Source: Lysobacterales bacterium
GTDB lineage: Bacteria; Pseudomonadota; Gammaproteobacteria; Xanthomonadales; Ahniellaceae
DNA: 64,000 bases
NCBI GenBank assembly: GCA_016182785.1
Contig: JACPFU010000010.1
Span: forward strand, 1 to 64,000
Direction of reading: 5' to 3'
The notes beneath the pieces are model-generated. The model ran no database searches, was not told the origin of the DNA, and saw nothing but the letters and a program-made list of their open reading frames with translations. Shown here in pieces: positions 1 to 8,778 of this stretch. The translations under genes were made by a program, and so were the position numbers. How positions within the stretch are numbered: position 1 is the first letter of the stretch; the number at the start of each line of letters is the position of its first letter.

Positions 1-1832
1 TCGCCCGAGTCGGCCGGATTCGTGCCGTGCCCCTGGATGTTCCAGGCCGCCCAGCTTTCGGCGCGGGTGTCGCCGTTGCGACGCACGCGGAACGAGAACG
101 CCGTGGTGCCGCTGTTGCCTTCAACCTTCGACGCATCCACGGCCTCGATGCTGATTTGCGGCATCTGGTACTCGTAGGCGCCGATGTCGGCGACGTTGAC
201 CGCCGGCGCCACTTCACGCGCGAAGCCGACGCCGCGCTGGTCGTAGGCGTGGCCATAGTCGTCGCCGCGATCGAGTGCCGGACTGTTGACGTTCAGCGCG
301 CGCAATTGCACGCAGACCGGAGCTTCCACCACGCTGGCGCCAACCTTGGTGGCGCAGCCGTAGTCGGCCAGGATGCCGAGGCCGCCATCGTTGTGGAACA
401 GGTTGTGGCCGCCCGCGTAGATCTCGCCGGCGGGGTCGCCGAACTGGCTGTAGTCGGCATACAGGCGCGGGTCGGTACCCGAGGCCAGGGCGTTACCGGC
501 GGCTCCTGCGTTGTCAGTGATCAGGGTGCTGCGCAACCAGCCCCAGGCATTGTGCACGCGCAACCCGCCGGGCTCGCCGACGTCGGTGGCCACGTTGTGC
601 GCGATCGTGCTGTTCTCGATCCGGATCGGCGTGTTCTGGGCATCGATCGCCGCGAAGCCGCCGAGGTTGTTCACGATGCTGCTGGAACTGACTTCGATCA
701 GGTCGGTCAGCCCGCTCGTGATCGCCGGGGCGCCGGTCGCCACCCCGCCCGAGATCGTCGAATTCGACAGATACAGTTCCCTGCCCGGCCTCAACGCCGT
801 ACCGCGGTTGTTCTTGAACCAGGTGTTCGAGACCGAAAGCGCGCCGCTGCCGGCGGTGGCGCGGAACACCGAGGCGTCGTCCCGCGGGTTGCCGGCGCCA
901 TCCCGGTTGCCGTTGCTGTCCAGCAGGCTGTCGCTGACCCAGCTCTGGGCCACGTCGTACAAGAGCACGGCAGACGCGGACGGCGTCAGGGTGGTGCCGT
1001 TGCCACGCAAGGTGCTGTGCGCCAGCGTGAACGAGGCAACGTTCTGGACCCAGAGCGCGCCACCTTCGGCGCTGCTGCCCTCGGCGACATTGCCCTCGAA
1101 CTGCGAGTTCTCGATGCGCAGGCTGTCGCCATCAAGCATCCACACCGCACCGCCCGCCGCATACTGGCCGGCGGCCCCGGTGTTGTACGCGCGATTGCTG
1201 TCGAAGTGCGAGTTGCGGATGGTGAGCTCGTCCACGTCTTCGGCGCAGAGCGCACCGCCGCGACCGGCGTTGTCGCCAGCGACGTTCTCGGTGAAGGCCA
1301 GGTTGTCGACGATCACCCGGCTGGCAACGGTGATGTTCGCGTCGTGCAGCCGGATCGCCCCGCCGCAGCCGATCGGCAGCGCGATCGCGCGCCCGTCGCG
1401 CAGCAACAGGTTCTCGAAACGCAGCTCGTGCGCGAGACCCGGCGTCTGCAAGGTGAAGTCCGCGTCGAAGATGCGCGAGCTGTTGCCGCCGCTGATCTCC
1501 TGTCGTCCCGCGGGGCCGACGATGCGCAGGGTGCGCTTGATCAGGATTTCGCCCTGCGCCAGTTGCATGGTGCCGAGGCCGGGCGCGATCTCGATCACGT
1601 CCATGCCCACCGTACCCGCGACGCAGTCGATCCTGGCGCCGTAGTCGTAGTTGGCGTTTTCCACCGCCTCGCGCAGCGAGCACGCACCGTCGCCGTTGAT
1701 GTTGCTGTCCGCGGCGCTGTTCACCACGATGGTGGCGGCGAGCGTGGTTCCCGAGGCAAACAATCCGGCAACAAGCAAGGCGTGCAGACCGTGCCGTGCG
1801 GTCTTGGACAGGAATGCGGACGATGGCTTCAT
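1..1832 (-). CDS. secreted parallel beta-helix (CSLREA) protein, C-terminus cut by window edge
   Basis: The reading frame is open from an ATG at 1832 to the window edge, giving about 610 residues without the C-terminus. A Sec signal peptide (hydrophobic stretch LHALLVAGLFASG ending near TLAA) is followed by a CSLREAVENAN motif, the N-terminal signature of the CSLREA family of exported parallel beta-helix proteins. Many short repeats of the type GGAL/GGAV plus N-S-x-F/T-L-x-N follow, as expected for helix turns. The last visible part (SKVEGNSGTTAFSFRVRRNG) looks like a Calx-beta domain. The gene is divergent from the next one, with a 158-base shared promoter region holding two dyads. Binding target and location beyond export are unknown. 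By analogy with its neighbours it may end in DGFE, but that end is outside the window. Confidence 0.85.
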   Translation of the reverse strand, partial: MKPSSAFLSKTARHGLHALLVAGLFASGTTLAATIVVNSAADSNINGDGACSLREAVENANYDYGARIDCVAGTVGMDVIEIAPGLGTMQLAQGEILIKRTLRIVGPAGRQEISGGNSSRIFDADFTLQTPGLAHELRFENLLLRDGRAIALPIGCGGAIRLHDANITVASRVIVDNLAFTENVAGDNAGRGGALCAEDVDELTIRNSHFDSNRAYNTGAAGQYAAGGAVWMLDGDSLRIENSQFEGNVAEGSSAEGGALWVQNVASFTLAHSTLRGNGTTLTPSASAVLLYDVAQSWVSDSLLDSNGNRDGAGNPRDDASVFRATAGSGALSVSNTWFKNNRGTALRPGRELYLSNSTISGGVATGAPAITSGLTDLIEVSSSSIVNNLGGFAAIDAQNTPIRIENSTIAHNVATDVGEPGGLRVHNAWGWLRSTLITDNAGAAGNALASGTDPRLYADYSQFGDPAGEIYAGGHNLFHNDGGLGILADYGCATKVGASVVEAPVCVQLRALNVNSPALDRGDDYGHAYDQRGVGFAREVAPAVNVADIGAYEYQMPQISIEAVDASKVEGNSGTTAFSFRVRRNGDTRAESWAAWNIQGHGTNPADSG

Positions 1833-1916
1833 GGCGGACTCCGTGAGGGATGGCCCTGGAGCGCAATCCGCATGCCAACGGCAAGCCATTGATTTTGCGG
1901 GCAGAGACCGCGTGCA

Positions 1917-1932
1917 GTTCGCACTTGCGAAC
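1917..1932. promoter_or_regulatory. dyad 1, GTTCGC-N4-GCGAAC, in divergent promoter
   Basis: Perfect palindrome GTTCGCACTTGCGAAC (7-2-7) in the 158-base region between two divergent beta-helix genes. A second site with the same six-base arms lies 43 bp downstream, close to four helical turns, so both would face the same side of the DNA. This arrangement suits a dimeric repressor or activator. The regulator is not identified. Confidence 0.5.
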
Positions 1933-1959
1933 GGATCGCCGGGCTTCTCCGCAGGCCTG

Positions 1960-1975
1960 GTTCGCGTTTGCGAAC
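1960..1975. promoter_or_regulatory. dyad 2, GTTCGC-N4-GCGAAC, in divergent promoter
   Basis: Perfect palindrome GTTCGCGTTTGCGAAC, extended by one G/C pair on each side (1959-1976). It ends 15 bases before the ATG at 1991 and abuts a possible -10-like TTACAC (1978-1983). A protein bound here would overlap the start of transcription of the rightward gene. Confidence 0.5.
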
Positions 1976-1990
1976 CGTTACACTCGGCCG

Positions 1991-3346
1991 ATGAACGTGC
2001 ATCGAGCGCTTCTCGCCGGCCTCGGCCTGCTGCTCCTCGCCGCACCCGTGGCGGCGCGCGACTGGCATGTGCGCACTGATGGCAACGACAGTGCCGACGG
2101 CACCTCCGCGACGCCGCTCGCGAGCCTGCGCCGCGCGCTGCAGCTGGCCGCTCCCGGCGACGTGGTGCGCGTGCACGGCGGCACCTATTTCGAGACCGCG
2201 CCGATCGACGCCAATGCTGCGGCAACCGCGGGCATGCCGATCGTGGTCGAACCGGCCGACGGCTCGCGCCCGGTGTTCGATGCCAGCGGCATGGCCGCGG
2301 ACAGCAACTTCGTTCGCATCGGCGGCAGCCACTACGTCTTTCGCGGACTCGAGTTCCGCAACGCGCGGCGCACCACGTTCTCGGTCTGGGGCGGACAAGA
2401 CATCACCATAGAGGACTGCTGGATCCACCACGGCGTGCGCGGCGCGCTGTATCCGGGCAACGGCGCGGTACGCATTCGCTTCGTCGGCAACCGCGTCTGG
2501 CGCAACGTGCAGGTCAACAACCCGCCTGTCGAAGGCAGCGGCTGGCCGTCGGCGGTGAACCTCAGCGACGACGGCGACGTGGTGGCCGGCAACCGGGTCT
2601 TCGAGAATTTCGGCGAGGGCATCGGCGTCTATGGCCGCCAGCACGCGGTGCGCGACAACGTCGTGCATGACAACTGGTCGGTCGACATCTACGTCAGCAA
2701 TGCCGAGCTCAGCGCGATCGAGCGCAACACCCTGCTGTCCGTCGGCACGGCGGAGTTCCTGCGCTTCGGCGCGGCGGCGATCGGCATCAACCTGGCGAAC
2801 GAGAGCGCCAGCGATCCGATCCGGCTCGACGCGATCCGCGTCGCCAACAACCTGATCGGCGGCCCGCGCCGGCGCTGCCTGGGCCAGTGGAACGGCTACT
2901 CCGGGGTGCCGATGCACGCCGTGGAAATCCGCGCCAACACCCTGGCCTGTGCCGCCAGCGATGTCGCCTGGCATGCCGATGCCGGCGACCACGGCGGCAG
3001 CATGTTCGCCGGCAATCTGGTGTGGCAGCGCAACCCGGCGCGGCCGGTCGCCAGCGTCGCCGGCAGCACTGGCATCGGCTACGACCACAACCTCTGGTTC
3101 GGCGGCGACGCCCTGCCCGCCGCCGTGCAGGGCGCCGGCGACGTATATGCCGACCCGCAATTCGCCAACGCCGACGCGCTCGATGCCGAAGGTTTTCAGC
3201 CGATCGCGAGCTCACCCGCAGTCGATGCCGCCGTGCCTGCGAGCATCGCCGACGACCTGTTCGGACTGCCGCGTCCGTTCGGCGCCGCCCCCGACCTCGG
3301 CGCCATCGAACACCGGCCGCTGCTGCTCAGGGACGGGTTCGAGTGA
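1991..3346 (+). CDS. secreted right-handed parallel beta-helix protein ending DGFE
   Basis: 451 residues. The start at 1991 is chosen because it begins a clear signal peptide (MNVHRALLAGLGLLLLAAP, cleavage near VAA-RDW); upstream in-frame codons do not look coding. The mature protein opens with WHVRTDGNDSADGTSATPLA, a signature of pectate-lyase-like beta-helix proteins (DUF1565 type), followed by PGDVVRVHGGTYFE and repeated N-x-V/I-x-x-N turns. The C-terminal part contains SSPAVDAAVP and DLGAIEHRP, the usual end of such helices. The last residues are LLLRDGFE, the motif shared with seven other exported proteins here. Substrate is unknown; polysaccharide binding or cleavage is possible, but catalytic residues could not be assigned. 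Confidence 0.85.
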   Translation: MNVHRALLAGLGLLLLAAPVAARDWHVRTDGNDSADGTSATPLASLRRALQLAAPGDVVRVHGGTYFETAPIDANAAATAGMPIVVEPADGSRPVFDASGMAADSNFVRIGGSHYVFRGLEFRNARRTTFSVWGGQDITIEDCWIHHGVRGALYPGNGAVRIRFVGNRVWRNVQVNNPPVEGSGWPSAVNLSDDGDVVAGNRVFENFGEGIGVYGRQHAVRDNVVHDNWSVDIYVSNAELSAIERNTLLSVGTAEFLRFGAAAIGINLANESASDPIRLDAIRVANNLIGGPRRRCLGQWNGYSGVPMHAVEIRANTLACAASDVAWHADAGDHGGSMFAGNLVWQRNPARPVASVAGSTGIGYDHNLWFGGDALPAAVQGAGDVYADPQFANADALDAEGFQPIASSPAVDAAVPASIADDLFGLPRPFGAAPDLGAIEHRPLLLRDGFE

Positions 3347-3435
3347 TCGCTGCGCAGGGCGCGCGTGCTGCCCCGACGCGTTCTTGACCGCGCGGGCTCG
3401 GCGCGTAGACTGCGCCAGCAAGCAGCTTCGGATTT

Positions 3436-3455
3436 CCGGTTCATCGAGGAACCGG
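3436..3455. promoter_or_regulatory. perfect dyad upstream of LamG-like gene
   Basis: CCGGTTC, six-base loop, GAACCGG. It lies 105 bases before the start at 3560, within a 213-base gap. There is no T-run, so it is not a typical terminator. It could be an operator or an RNA hairpin in the leader. Nothing else recognisable is seen in this gap. Confidence 0.3.
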
Positions 3456-3559
3456 TCTCGGCACGCTGACGGCATTCGCGCTGGCGTTCCGCGCGTGCTG
3501 CGGCTGTGGGCAAGCGCCTGCGCCGCAGTGGAAACCCATCCTCAGCAAGGGGGTTTGCG

Positions 3560-4351
3560 ATGCGTGACCACCTGTCCCAGAAGCTCGATCCGAAGCACCT
3601 GCGGTCCATCCGGCGCGCGGCCATGATGTCCGGCTGGCGCACCGCATCCATCGCGGCGCTCGCCCTTGCCGGCGTCGTGCCTGCCGCGGCGACGACGATC
3701 CACTACTACGAGTTCGAGAACGACTTCGCCGATAGCGGCAGCGCGGCGCAGCCGGCGTCAGTGCTCGCGGGCGCGCCGGCATTCAGTGGCAACACCCCGA
3801 GCGACATCCTCGGGCTCGGCGACATTGCCAGCGTGCAACTCGGCGTCGGCGATGCCCTGAGCTTCAGCTACCCGTTCCCGTTCAACTCGCTCACGGACGC
3901 GACGCTGGAGTTCTTCGTCCATCCGGATGCGCTCGGCATGGAGCAGGACCTGCTCTGGACGACCACCGGACCGGGCGACACGAACCGATTCAACCTCGCG
4001 CTCTCCGGACCCGGCAGCATGGGCCTCGACTACCGCGACAGCAGCGGCACCCTCCACTCGCTCGGCGCGGCCAGCGGCCTGGTCGCGAACCAGTGGAACT
4101 TCATCGCCATCGTCAAGCGCGGCAACACCTACGCGCTGCACGTCAACGACCTGCCCGCGGTGATCGTTTCCGACTCGAACCCGAACCTGCCCACCAGCGC
4201 GGCATGGACCATCAACGGACGCGCCGCCGCACAGCCGCTGCCGGGCGTCCAGTTCTCCGGCCGGATCGATGCGGTCCGCATCTCCGACCAGGCCCTGAAC
4301 CCCTCGGAGTTCCTCAACGTCGGCGCGATCTTCCGCGACGGCTTCGACTGA
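3560..4351 (+). CDS. secreted LamG / concanavalin A-like protein ending DGFD
   Basis: 263 residues. An in-frame ATG exists at 3506, but the one at 3560 has a strong ribosome binding site (AAGGGGG at 3547-3553) and leads to a signal peptide (TASIAALALAGVVPAAA). The mature protein has the features of a LamG/pentraxin-like jelly-roll domain: HYYEFENDFADSG at its start, ATLEFFVHPDALG, WNFIAIVKRGNTYALHVND in the middle, and FSGRIDAVRISDQALNPSEF at the end. It ends IFRDGFD. Such domains usually bind carbohydrate or protein ligands; the ligand here is unknown. No partner gene is obvious. Confidence 0.8.
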   Translation: MRDHLSQKLDPKHLRSIRRAAMMSGWRTASIAALALAGVVPAAATTIHYYEFENDFADSGSAAQPASVLAGAPAFSGNTPSDILGLGDIASVQLGVGDALSFSYPFPFNSLTDATLEFFVHPDALGMEQDLLWTTTGPGDTNRFNLALSGPGSMGLDYRDSSGTLHSLGAASGLVANQWNFIAIVKRGNTYALHVNDLPAVIVSDSNPNLPTSAAWTINGRAAAQPLPGVQFSGRIDAVRISDQALNPSEFLNVGAIFRDGFD

Positions 4352-4494
4352 GCCGCGCGCGGCGCGGGTGCAGGCGCATCGAACCTGCCGCTGCGGCACC
4401 ACGATCGGCAGCAGCACCGCGCGTGAATGCGGTCTTCACGCCGCGACCTGCGCGCTGGCGTATCGTCCGCGGCTGCTTTCTTGGGTCCGTCCGC

Positions 4495-6330
4495 ATGTCA
4501 CGAGCCGTCTACGCCGTGGCGCTGCTGGCCGCGTTTGCCGCGGGCCTGGCATGCGCCCAGGACTTCACCGCGCACGGCACCCAGCCGGGGCTGGCGGTGC
4601 CGCTGGAGGATGTCGAGTCCTGCGCTTCCTGCCACGGCACCTTCGGCGCGCCGGGGCCTGGCTTCATGCCGCACGATTCCTGGGGCGGCTCGATGATGTC
4701 GCACTCGACCCGCGACCCGCTGTTCTGGGCCGCGCTCGATGTCGCCAACCGCGACCTGCCCGGCGTCGGCGACTTCTGCCTGCGCTGCCACACCTCGCAG
4801 GGCTGGTATGGCGGACGCGTGCGCAAGACCGGACTGGCGCCGCCCAATGACCTGGTCGACGGCAGCAACGGTTGCCTGCTCACCGGCGACCACGACGACT
4901 ACGACAACGGCAACAACGACTACTCCGGCATCACCTGCCACAACTGCCACCGCATGACGCCGACCGGGCCCGCCGGCCAACTGGCGCCCGCGGGCAGCGG
5001 CAATGTCTGGCTCGACGACAGCATGGAGTGCAACGGCTACTACGGCCCCTGCCGCAAGGGCCCGTATCGCTACGCGCCCGGCAGCAGCCTGCAGCCGCCG
5101 CACGGCTGGGAGTTCTCCAACTTCATCAGCGACAGCTCGCACTGCGGCAGCTGCCACGATGTCTCCTCGCCGCTCATCAACGGCGTGCCGGCGCGCAGCC
5201 ACATCCTGCTCGACGGCAGCGACAGCGGCCGCGCATTCCCGGCCGAGCGCACCTACAGCGAATGGAAGCAGAGCCGCTACGGCGACCGCTTCCTGGTCGA
5301 TTCGTTCGAGGACGAGACCCGCGCCGGCGCCGGCATCGTGCAAGTGGAAAGCTGCCAGGACTGCCACATGCGCAGCAGCAGCAATGCCGCAGCCCGCGCC
5401 TGCATGCAGAACCCGGTCGGTTCGCGCGCTGGCGAGTTGCCGGTACACGAGTTCGTCGGCGGCAACACCTGGATGCTGCGCGTGATCGACCAGCTCTACG
5501 GCAGCGCCACCGGCCGCAGCAATGCCATCAGCCGCGCCATCGGCCTCGCCGAAGAAATGCTCACGCAACGCAGCGCCGACCTCGCGCTGACGCTGCAACC
5601 GCTGGCCGCGGACGCGACCACACTGCAGGCGCAGGTGCGCGTGAGCAACCGCGCCGGCCACAAGCTGCCGACCGGCTACGGCGAAGGCCGGCGCATGTGG
5701 CTGCACCTGCGCGTGCGCGACGGCAATGGCGCCACGGTGTACGAGAGCGGCGCCTTCGACGCCGCCACCGGCACGCTGGCAACGACACCGACGCCGAAGG
5801 TCTACGAAGTGCTGCAGGGCCTCTGGGACGCCGGCGCCGGCATCTGCCGCACCGAAGACGGGCTCGGTCGCAAGCAGTTCCACTTCGCGCTGAACAACTG
5901 CATCGCCAAGGACAATCGCATTCCGCCCGAGGGCTTCACGCCGCGCACCGGTCTCGACCCCAATGGCGAAGACCTGCGCCCGGTCGGCCACAGCTATGCC
6001 GAGACCGCACCCGGCTCCGGCCAGCTGGTGAACTACGACGACACCGCCTACAGCGTGCCGCTGCCACCCGGAACGGTGCGCCCGCTGCAGGTGACCGCCA
6101 CGCTTCGCTACCAGACCGCGAGCCGCGACTACATCGAGTTCCTGCGCAACCAGGCGGTCGAGAATGCGCAGCCGAGCGAGAACGCGATGTGCGGACGCAG
6201 CTTCAGCGTCGGCCCGGGCGCCAAATCGCGCGGCCAGTTCCTCTACGACCTGTGGGCCGACCCCGCGCTCGGCCGTTCGCCGCCGCTCGACATGGTCAGC
6301 GCCACCGCCCTTTCCTCTCCCACTCGCTGA
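4495..6330 (+). CDS. exported pentaheme c-type cytochrome
   Basis: 611 residues with a Sec signal peptide (VYAVALLAAFAAGLACAQ). Five CxxCH heme-binding motifs lie in the first half: CASCH (43-47), CLRCH (about 95), CHNCH (about 148), CGSCH (about 217) and CQDCH (about 287). The second half has no heme motif and looks like a beta-rich domain (LQAQVRVSNRAGHKLPTGYG). The layout suits a periplasmic or outer-surface electron-transfer protein. Whether it also has an enzymatic activity cannot be told. It is first in a tight three-gene unit: the next start is six bases after its stop. A longer frame upstream exists, but the signal peptide fixes the start at 4495. Confidence 0.85.
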   Translation: MSRAVYAVALLAAFAAGLACAQDFTAHGTQPGLAVPLEDVESCASCHGTFGAPGPGFMPHDSWGGSMMSHSTRDPLFWAALDVANRDLPGVGDFCLRCHTSQGWYGGRVRKTGLAPPNDLVDGSNGCLLTGDHDDYDNGNNDYSGITCHNCHRMTPTGPAGQLAPAGSGNVWLDDSMECNGYYGPCRKGPYRYAPGSSLQPPHGWEFSNFISDSSHCGSCHDVSSPLINGVPARSHILLDGSDSGRAFPAERTYSEWKQSRYGDRFLVDSFEDETRAGAGIVQVESCQDCHMRSSSNAAARACMQNPVGSRAGELPVHEFVGGNTWMLRVIDQLYGSATGRSNAISRAIGLAEEMLTQRSADLALTLQPLAADATTLQAQVRVSNRAGHKLPTGYGEGRRMWLHLRVRDGNGATVYESGAFDAATGTLATTPTPKVYEVLQGLWDAGAGICRTEDGLGRKQFHFALNNCIAKDNRIPPEGFTPRTGLDPNGEDLRPVGHSYAETAPGSGQLVNYDDTAYSVPLPPGTVRPLQVTATLRYQTASRDYIEFLRNQAVENAQPSENAMCGRSFSVGPGAKSRGQFLYDLWADPALGRSPPLDMVSATALSSPTR

Positions 6331-6336
6331 GCCACC

Positions 6337-6933
6337 ATGACCCCGAAGCTCCGGATTTCCTCCGCACTCGGCACGCTCGTGCTCGCTGCCTGTGCCGGCA
6401 ACGGCGCCGCGCTGCGCAGCCCGACGCTTGACCATGTCGCCACCGTGCAGCTGCCCGACGGTCACGATGCCGTGCTGGTGCGCGAATACGACGACGAAGT
6501 GAAGCTCGGCGACGGTCGCGAGCAGCGCATGCACGTCGCCTACCTGTGGGACTACACCGCCGCAGTCGCGCGCGAACGCCAGACCGCGCCCGACGGCAGC
6601 CTGCTCAGCGACCGCACGCTGCCGGCACTGACACTGAACGCGACCGATGCCGAACTCGCCTACGCGGTCGCGTTGCTGCGCGAGGATGCCGCGATCAACG
6701 CGCGCTTCACTGCCGACGCCGACATCTACGGCGGCTTCAGCCGGCGCGAGCCGGGCGACGCGCACTGCGACCTCGGATCGCGCTGCATCCACGTCATCGT
6801 TTCGCGCGACAGCGGCCGCTACAAGGTCGCGCACGCCATCGTCGACCTGCAACGCGGCCGCGTCGTCGATCCCGACTACGACCCCGAACTCGGCGGCATC
6901 GCCGAACCCAACCACAAGGCAGCCCGGCAATGA
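6337..6933 (+). CDS. predicted lipoprotein, function unknown
   Basis: 198 residues. The N-terminus is a lipoprotein signal with lipobox LAAC (Cys 19), so the mature protein should be membrane-anchored. The remainder has no family I recognise. It contains two nearby cysteines (HCDLGSRCIHV) that could form a disulfide, and many acidic and arginine residues. It sits six bases after the pentaheme cytochrome gene and its stop overlaps the start of the next gene (ATGA), so the three are probably translated together and may act in one envelope process. Confidence 0.7.
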   Translation: MTPKLRISSALGTLVLAACAGNGAALRSPTLDHVATVQLPDGHDAVLVREYDDEVKLGDGREQRMHVAYLWDYTAAVARERQTAPDGSLLSDRTLPALTLNATDAELAYAVALLREDAAINARFTADADIYGGFSRREPGDAHCDLGSRCIHVIVSRDSGRYKVAHAIVDLQRGRVVDPDYDPELGGIAEPNHKAARQ

Positions 6934-8096
6934 ACCCGATCCCCCGCCTCTACCGCGCGATCTTCTGCGCCGCCGCCGCGCTGCTGTCGCTGTCGGCAGC
7001 GAGCCACGCCGCCAGCCCGACCTGCGGCGTCAACGAAACCCTGTTGTCGTGGCCGGCTTCTGAGCCGTTGTGGGAGCTGTGCTACCTGCAACCCGGGCTC
7101 AGCTCGGGACCGCGCGGCTCGGGGCTGGAACTGCGCAACGTCCACTACCGCGGGCACCTGGCACTGAAGCGCGCGCACGCGCCGATCCTGTTCGCCGAAT
7201 ACACCAGCAGCACCTGCTACCGCGACTGGAAGGACACCGACAGCCAGATGCTGCGCTGGTCGGCGGTCCACCCGAGCTTTTCGCGCAGCACCACCAGCAG
7301 CTGCGACCGCTCCAAGGACCCGATCGCGTCCTATGGCACCTGCCCGTTCAGCCTGATCACCAACGGCAGCGACGGCAACCCCAGCGGCAGTTGCCAGACC
7401 GGCGTCGCCGTCGAGGACTTCGGCAGCTACGTCGAGATCAGCACCCAGTACAGCGCCGCCTGGTACCTGTATTCGTCGCGCTTCCGCTTCCATGCCGACG
7501 GTTCCTTCGAGCCCGAGTTCGGCTTCGGCAATTCCAATGGCACCAACAACAGCACCACGCACTGGCACCACAACTACTGGCGCCTGGACTTCGACATCGA
7601 CGGCGCCGCCAATGACGTGATCCGCGAGAACGAAGTCACCCGCGCCAGCGAGTTCGCGACCCTGCGCTGCGACACCGCGACCTCGCCCGCATGTGCGAGC
7701 GAGCGCCGCTGGCAGGTGCTCGACACCATCACCGGACGCGGCTTCGAGCTCGACCCGACCGACGCCGACTACGTCACCCCGACCAACCAGTCGGGCCGCG
7801 GCTTCCACCTGCGCGATGTGATCGGCACGGTCTACAACGCCGGCGAATACAGCGACCGCGCCGACAACAACCTCGGCGACTGCGCCATGGTCGACGGCAA
7901 CCTCGCCAACGGCCAGGACCTCGACGGCGTCGCCGGCGAGGGCACCGACGTGGTGCTGTACTACCGCGCCGGCGTCCGCGACCGCACCAACGAAGGCGCC
8001 GGCACCCAGGACTCGATGGTCTGCAAGAAGGTCGGCCCGATGTTCCGGCCGCTTGGCGTCTGGACCAGCGTGTTGTTTGCGGACGGATTCGAGTAG
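6930..8096 (+). CDS. secreted protein of unknown function ending DGFE
   Basis: 388 residues, starting at an ATG that overlaps the stop of the lipoprotein gene. The signal peptide (AIFCAAAALLSLSAASHAA) is clear. The mature part is rich in Cys, Trp and Tyr, with segments such as THWHHNYWRLDFDIDGAAND and RHP-less copper-oxidase-like spacing: the HWHHNYW and FDIDG elements recall amine-oxidase-like or surface beta-sandwich proteins, but I cannot place it in a family. It ends VLFADGFE. Linked to a multiheme cytochrome and a lipoprotein, it may be the surface substrate-handling part of that unit; this is inference. Confidence 0.7.
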   Translation: MNPIPRLYRAIFCAAAALLSLSAASHAASPTCGVNETLLSWPASEPLWELCYLQPGLSSGPRGSGLELRNVHYRGHLALKRAHAPILFAEYTSSTCYRDWKDTDSQMLRWSAVHPSFSRSTTSSCDRSKDPIASYGTCPFSLITNGSDGNPSGSCQTGVAVEDFGSYVEISTQYSAAWYLYSSRFRFHADGSFEPEFGFGNSNGTNNSTTHWHHNYWRLDFDIDGAANDVIRENEVTRASEFATLRCDTATSPACASERRWQVLDTITGRGFELDPTDADYVTPTNQSGRGFHLRDVIGTVYNAGEYSDRADNNLGDCAMVDGNLANGQDLDGVAGEGTDVVLYYRAGVRDRTNEGAGTQDSMVCKKVGPMFRPLGVWTSVLFADGFE

Positions 8097-8181
8097 GAAT
8101 TAGTTGAAGCCAGGGGCGAACCGCAGGCCCCGGAGCAGACCCGTTGCATTTTCCGGGAACCAAGCGCAGTCTTCCTGTGCC

Positions 8182-8613
8182 ATGTACCCGCGAACCCTCC
8201 GGATCTTGCTGGCCGCAACGCTGTTCTTCAACGCAGTGGGGGCGCCGTTGGCAATGGCGGGCATGAGCCACAACCTCGGACACCCAACGTCGCATGGCGC
8301 GCGCGCCACAGTCACCGACGCGGCGATCCGGGCGCACGACATGCACGACATGCACGACATGCACGACATGGATCATGCACAGATGCCTGCGGGAACACAC
8401 CCGCACGGCGACCCCATCGCTGCCAACCCAGAGGACGCCGGATCTTGCTGCAGCGGGACGGTGTGCTCCTGCGGCTGCGTGCTCCCGCCCGCACTGGTGT
8501 TTGCTGTCCTGCCACAGTTCCCCCAGTTTGTTGCTCTCGCGCCAGCTGCCGTGTCGGTCGAGCATTCGGAGGCGCTGCCGTCGATGCCGCCGTTTCGACC
8601 ACCCTCCGTTTGA
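8182..8613 (+). CDS. copL: CopL-like copper-responsive His/Met/Cys-rich protein
   Basis: 143 residues. The start at 8182 (MYPRTLRILLAATLFFNAVG) gives a normal signal peptide; the frame is open further upstream but without coding character. The mature protein has four tandem HDM units followed by DHAQM, then a CCSGTVCSCGC cluster and a hydrophobic C-terminal segment. This matches CopL proteins of Xanthomonas, which are needed for copper-induced expression of copAB. Unlike that locus, the next genes are a cytochrome, a small exported protein and a P-type ATPase, not copA/copB. Direct copper binding by His, Met and Cys is expected from the sequence. Confidence 0.65.
   Translation: MYPRTLRILLAATLFFNAVGAPLAMAGMSHNLGHPTSHGARATVTDAAIRAHDMHDMHDMHDMDHAQMPAGTHPHGDPIAANPEDAGSCCSGTVCSCGCVLPPALVFAVLPQFPQFVALAPAAVSVEHSEALPSMPPFRPPSV
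8335..8370 (+). repeat. four tandem copies of a 9-bp unit encoding HDM
   Basis: CACGACATG is repeated four times without mismatch inside the copL-like gene. Each copy encodes His-Asp-Met. Copy number could change by slippage and so alter the number of metal-binding units. Confidence 0.9.
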
Positions 8614-8778
8614 CCCCCTCGTAATCCTCCTCGCTACGTCGGCGTCGGTCGCGAACACCCGCGCGAATCGCGCCGACCTGCCTGCGGATCGCGGCGGCGC
8701 CGCTACCGGCGGCGGCATCGCCGCACGCTTCGGTATCCCGCTGTCGTATCGCCTGGATCTCGCTACTGGGAGACCATC

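Noticed and set aside
27..1892. Long plus-strand open frame opposite the first beta-helix gene
   Set aside because: It is the antisense of a clear signal-peptide and CSLREA gene; its translation is low-complexity Arg/Ala/Val sequence with no domain.
1917..1975. SOS boxes (LexA sites)
   Set aside because: The arms read GTTCGC-N4-GCGAAC, the reverse order of the CGAAC-N4-GTTCG type, and the flanking genes are not DNA-repair genes.
8614..8778. Small gene between copL and the cytochrome
   Set aside because: The open frame here lacks a ribosome binding site and shares residues with the antisense of copL; no family features.
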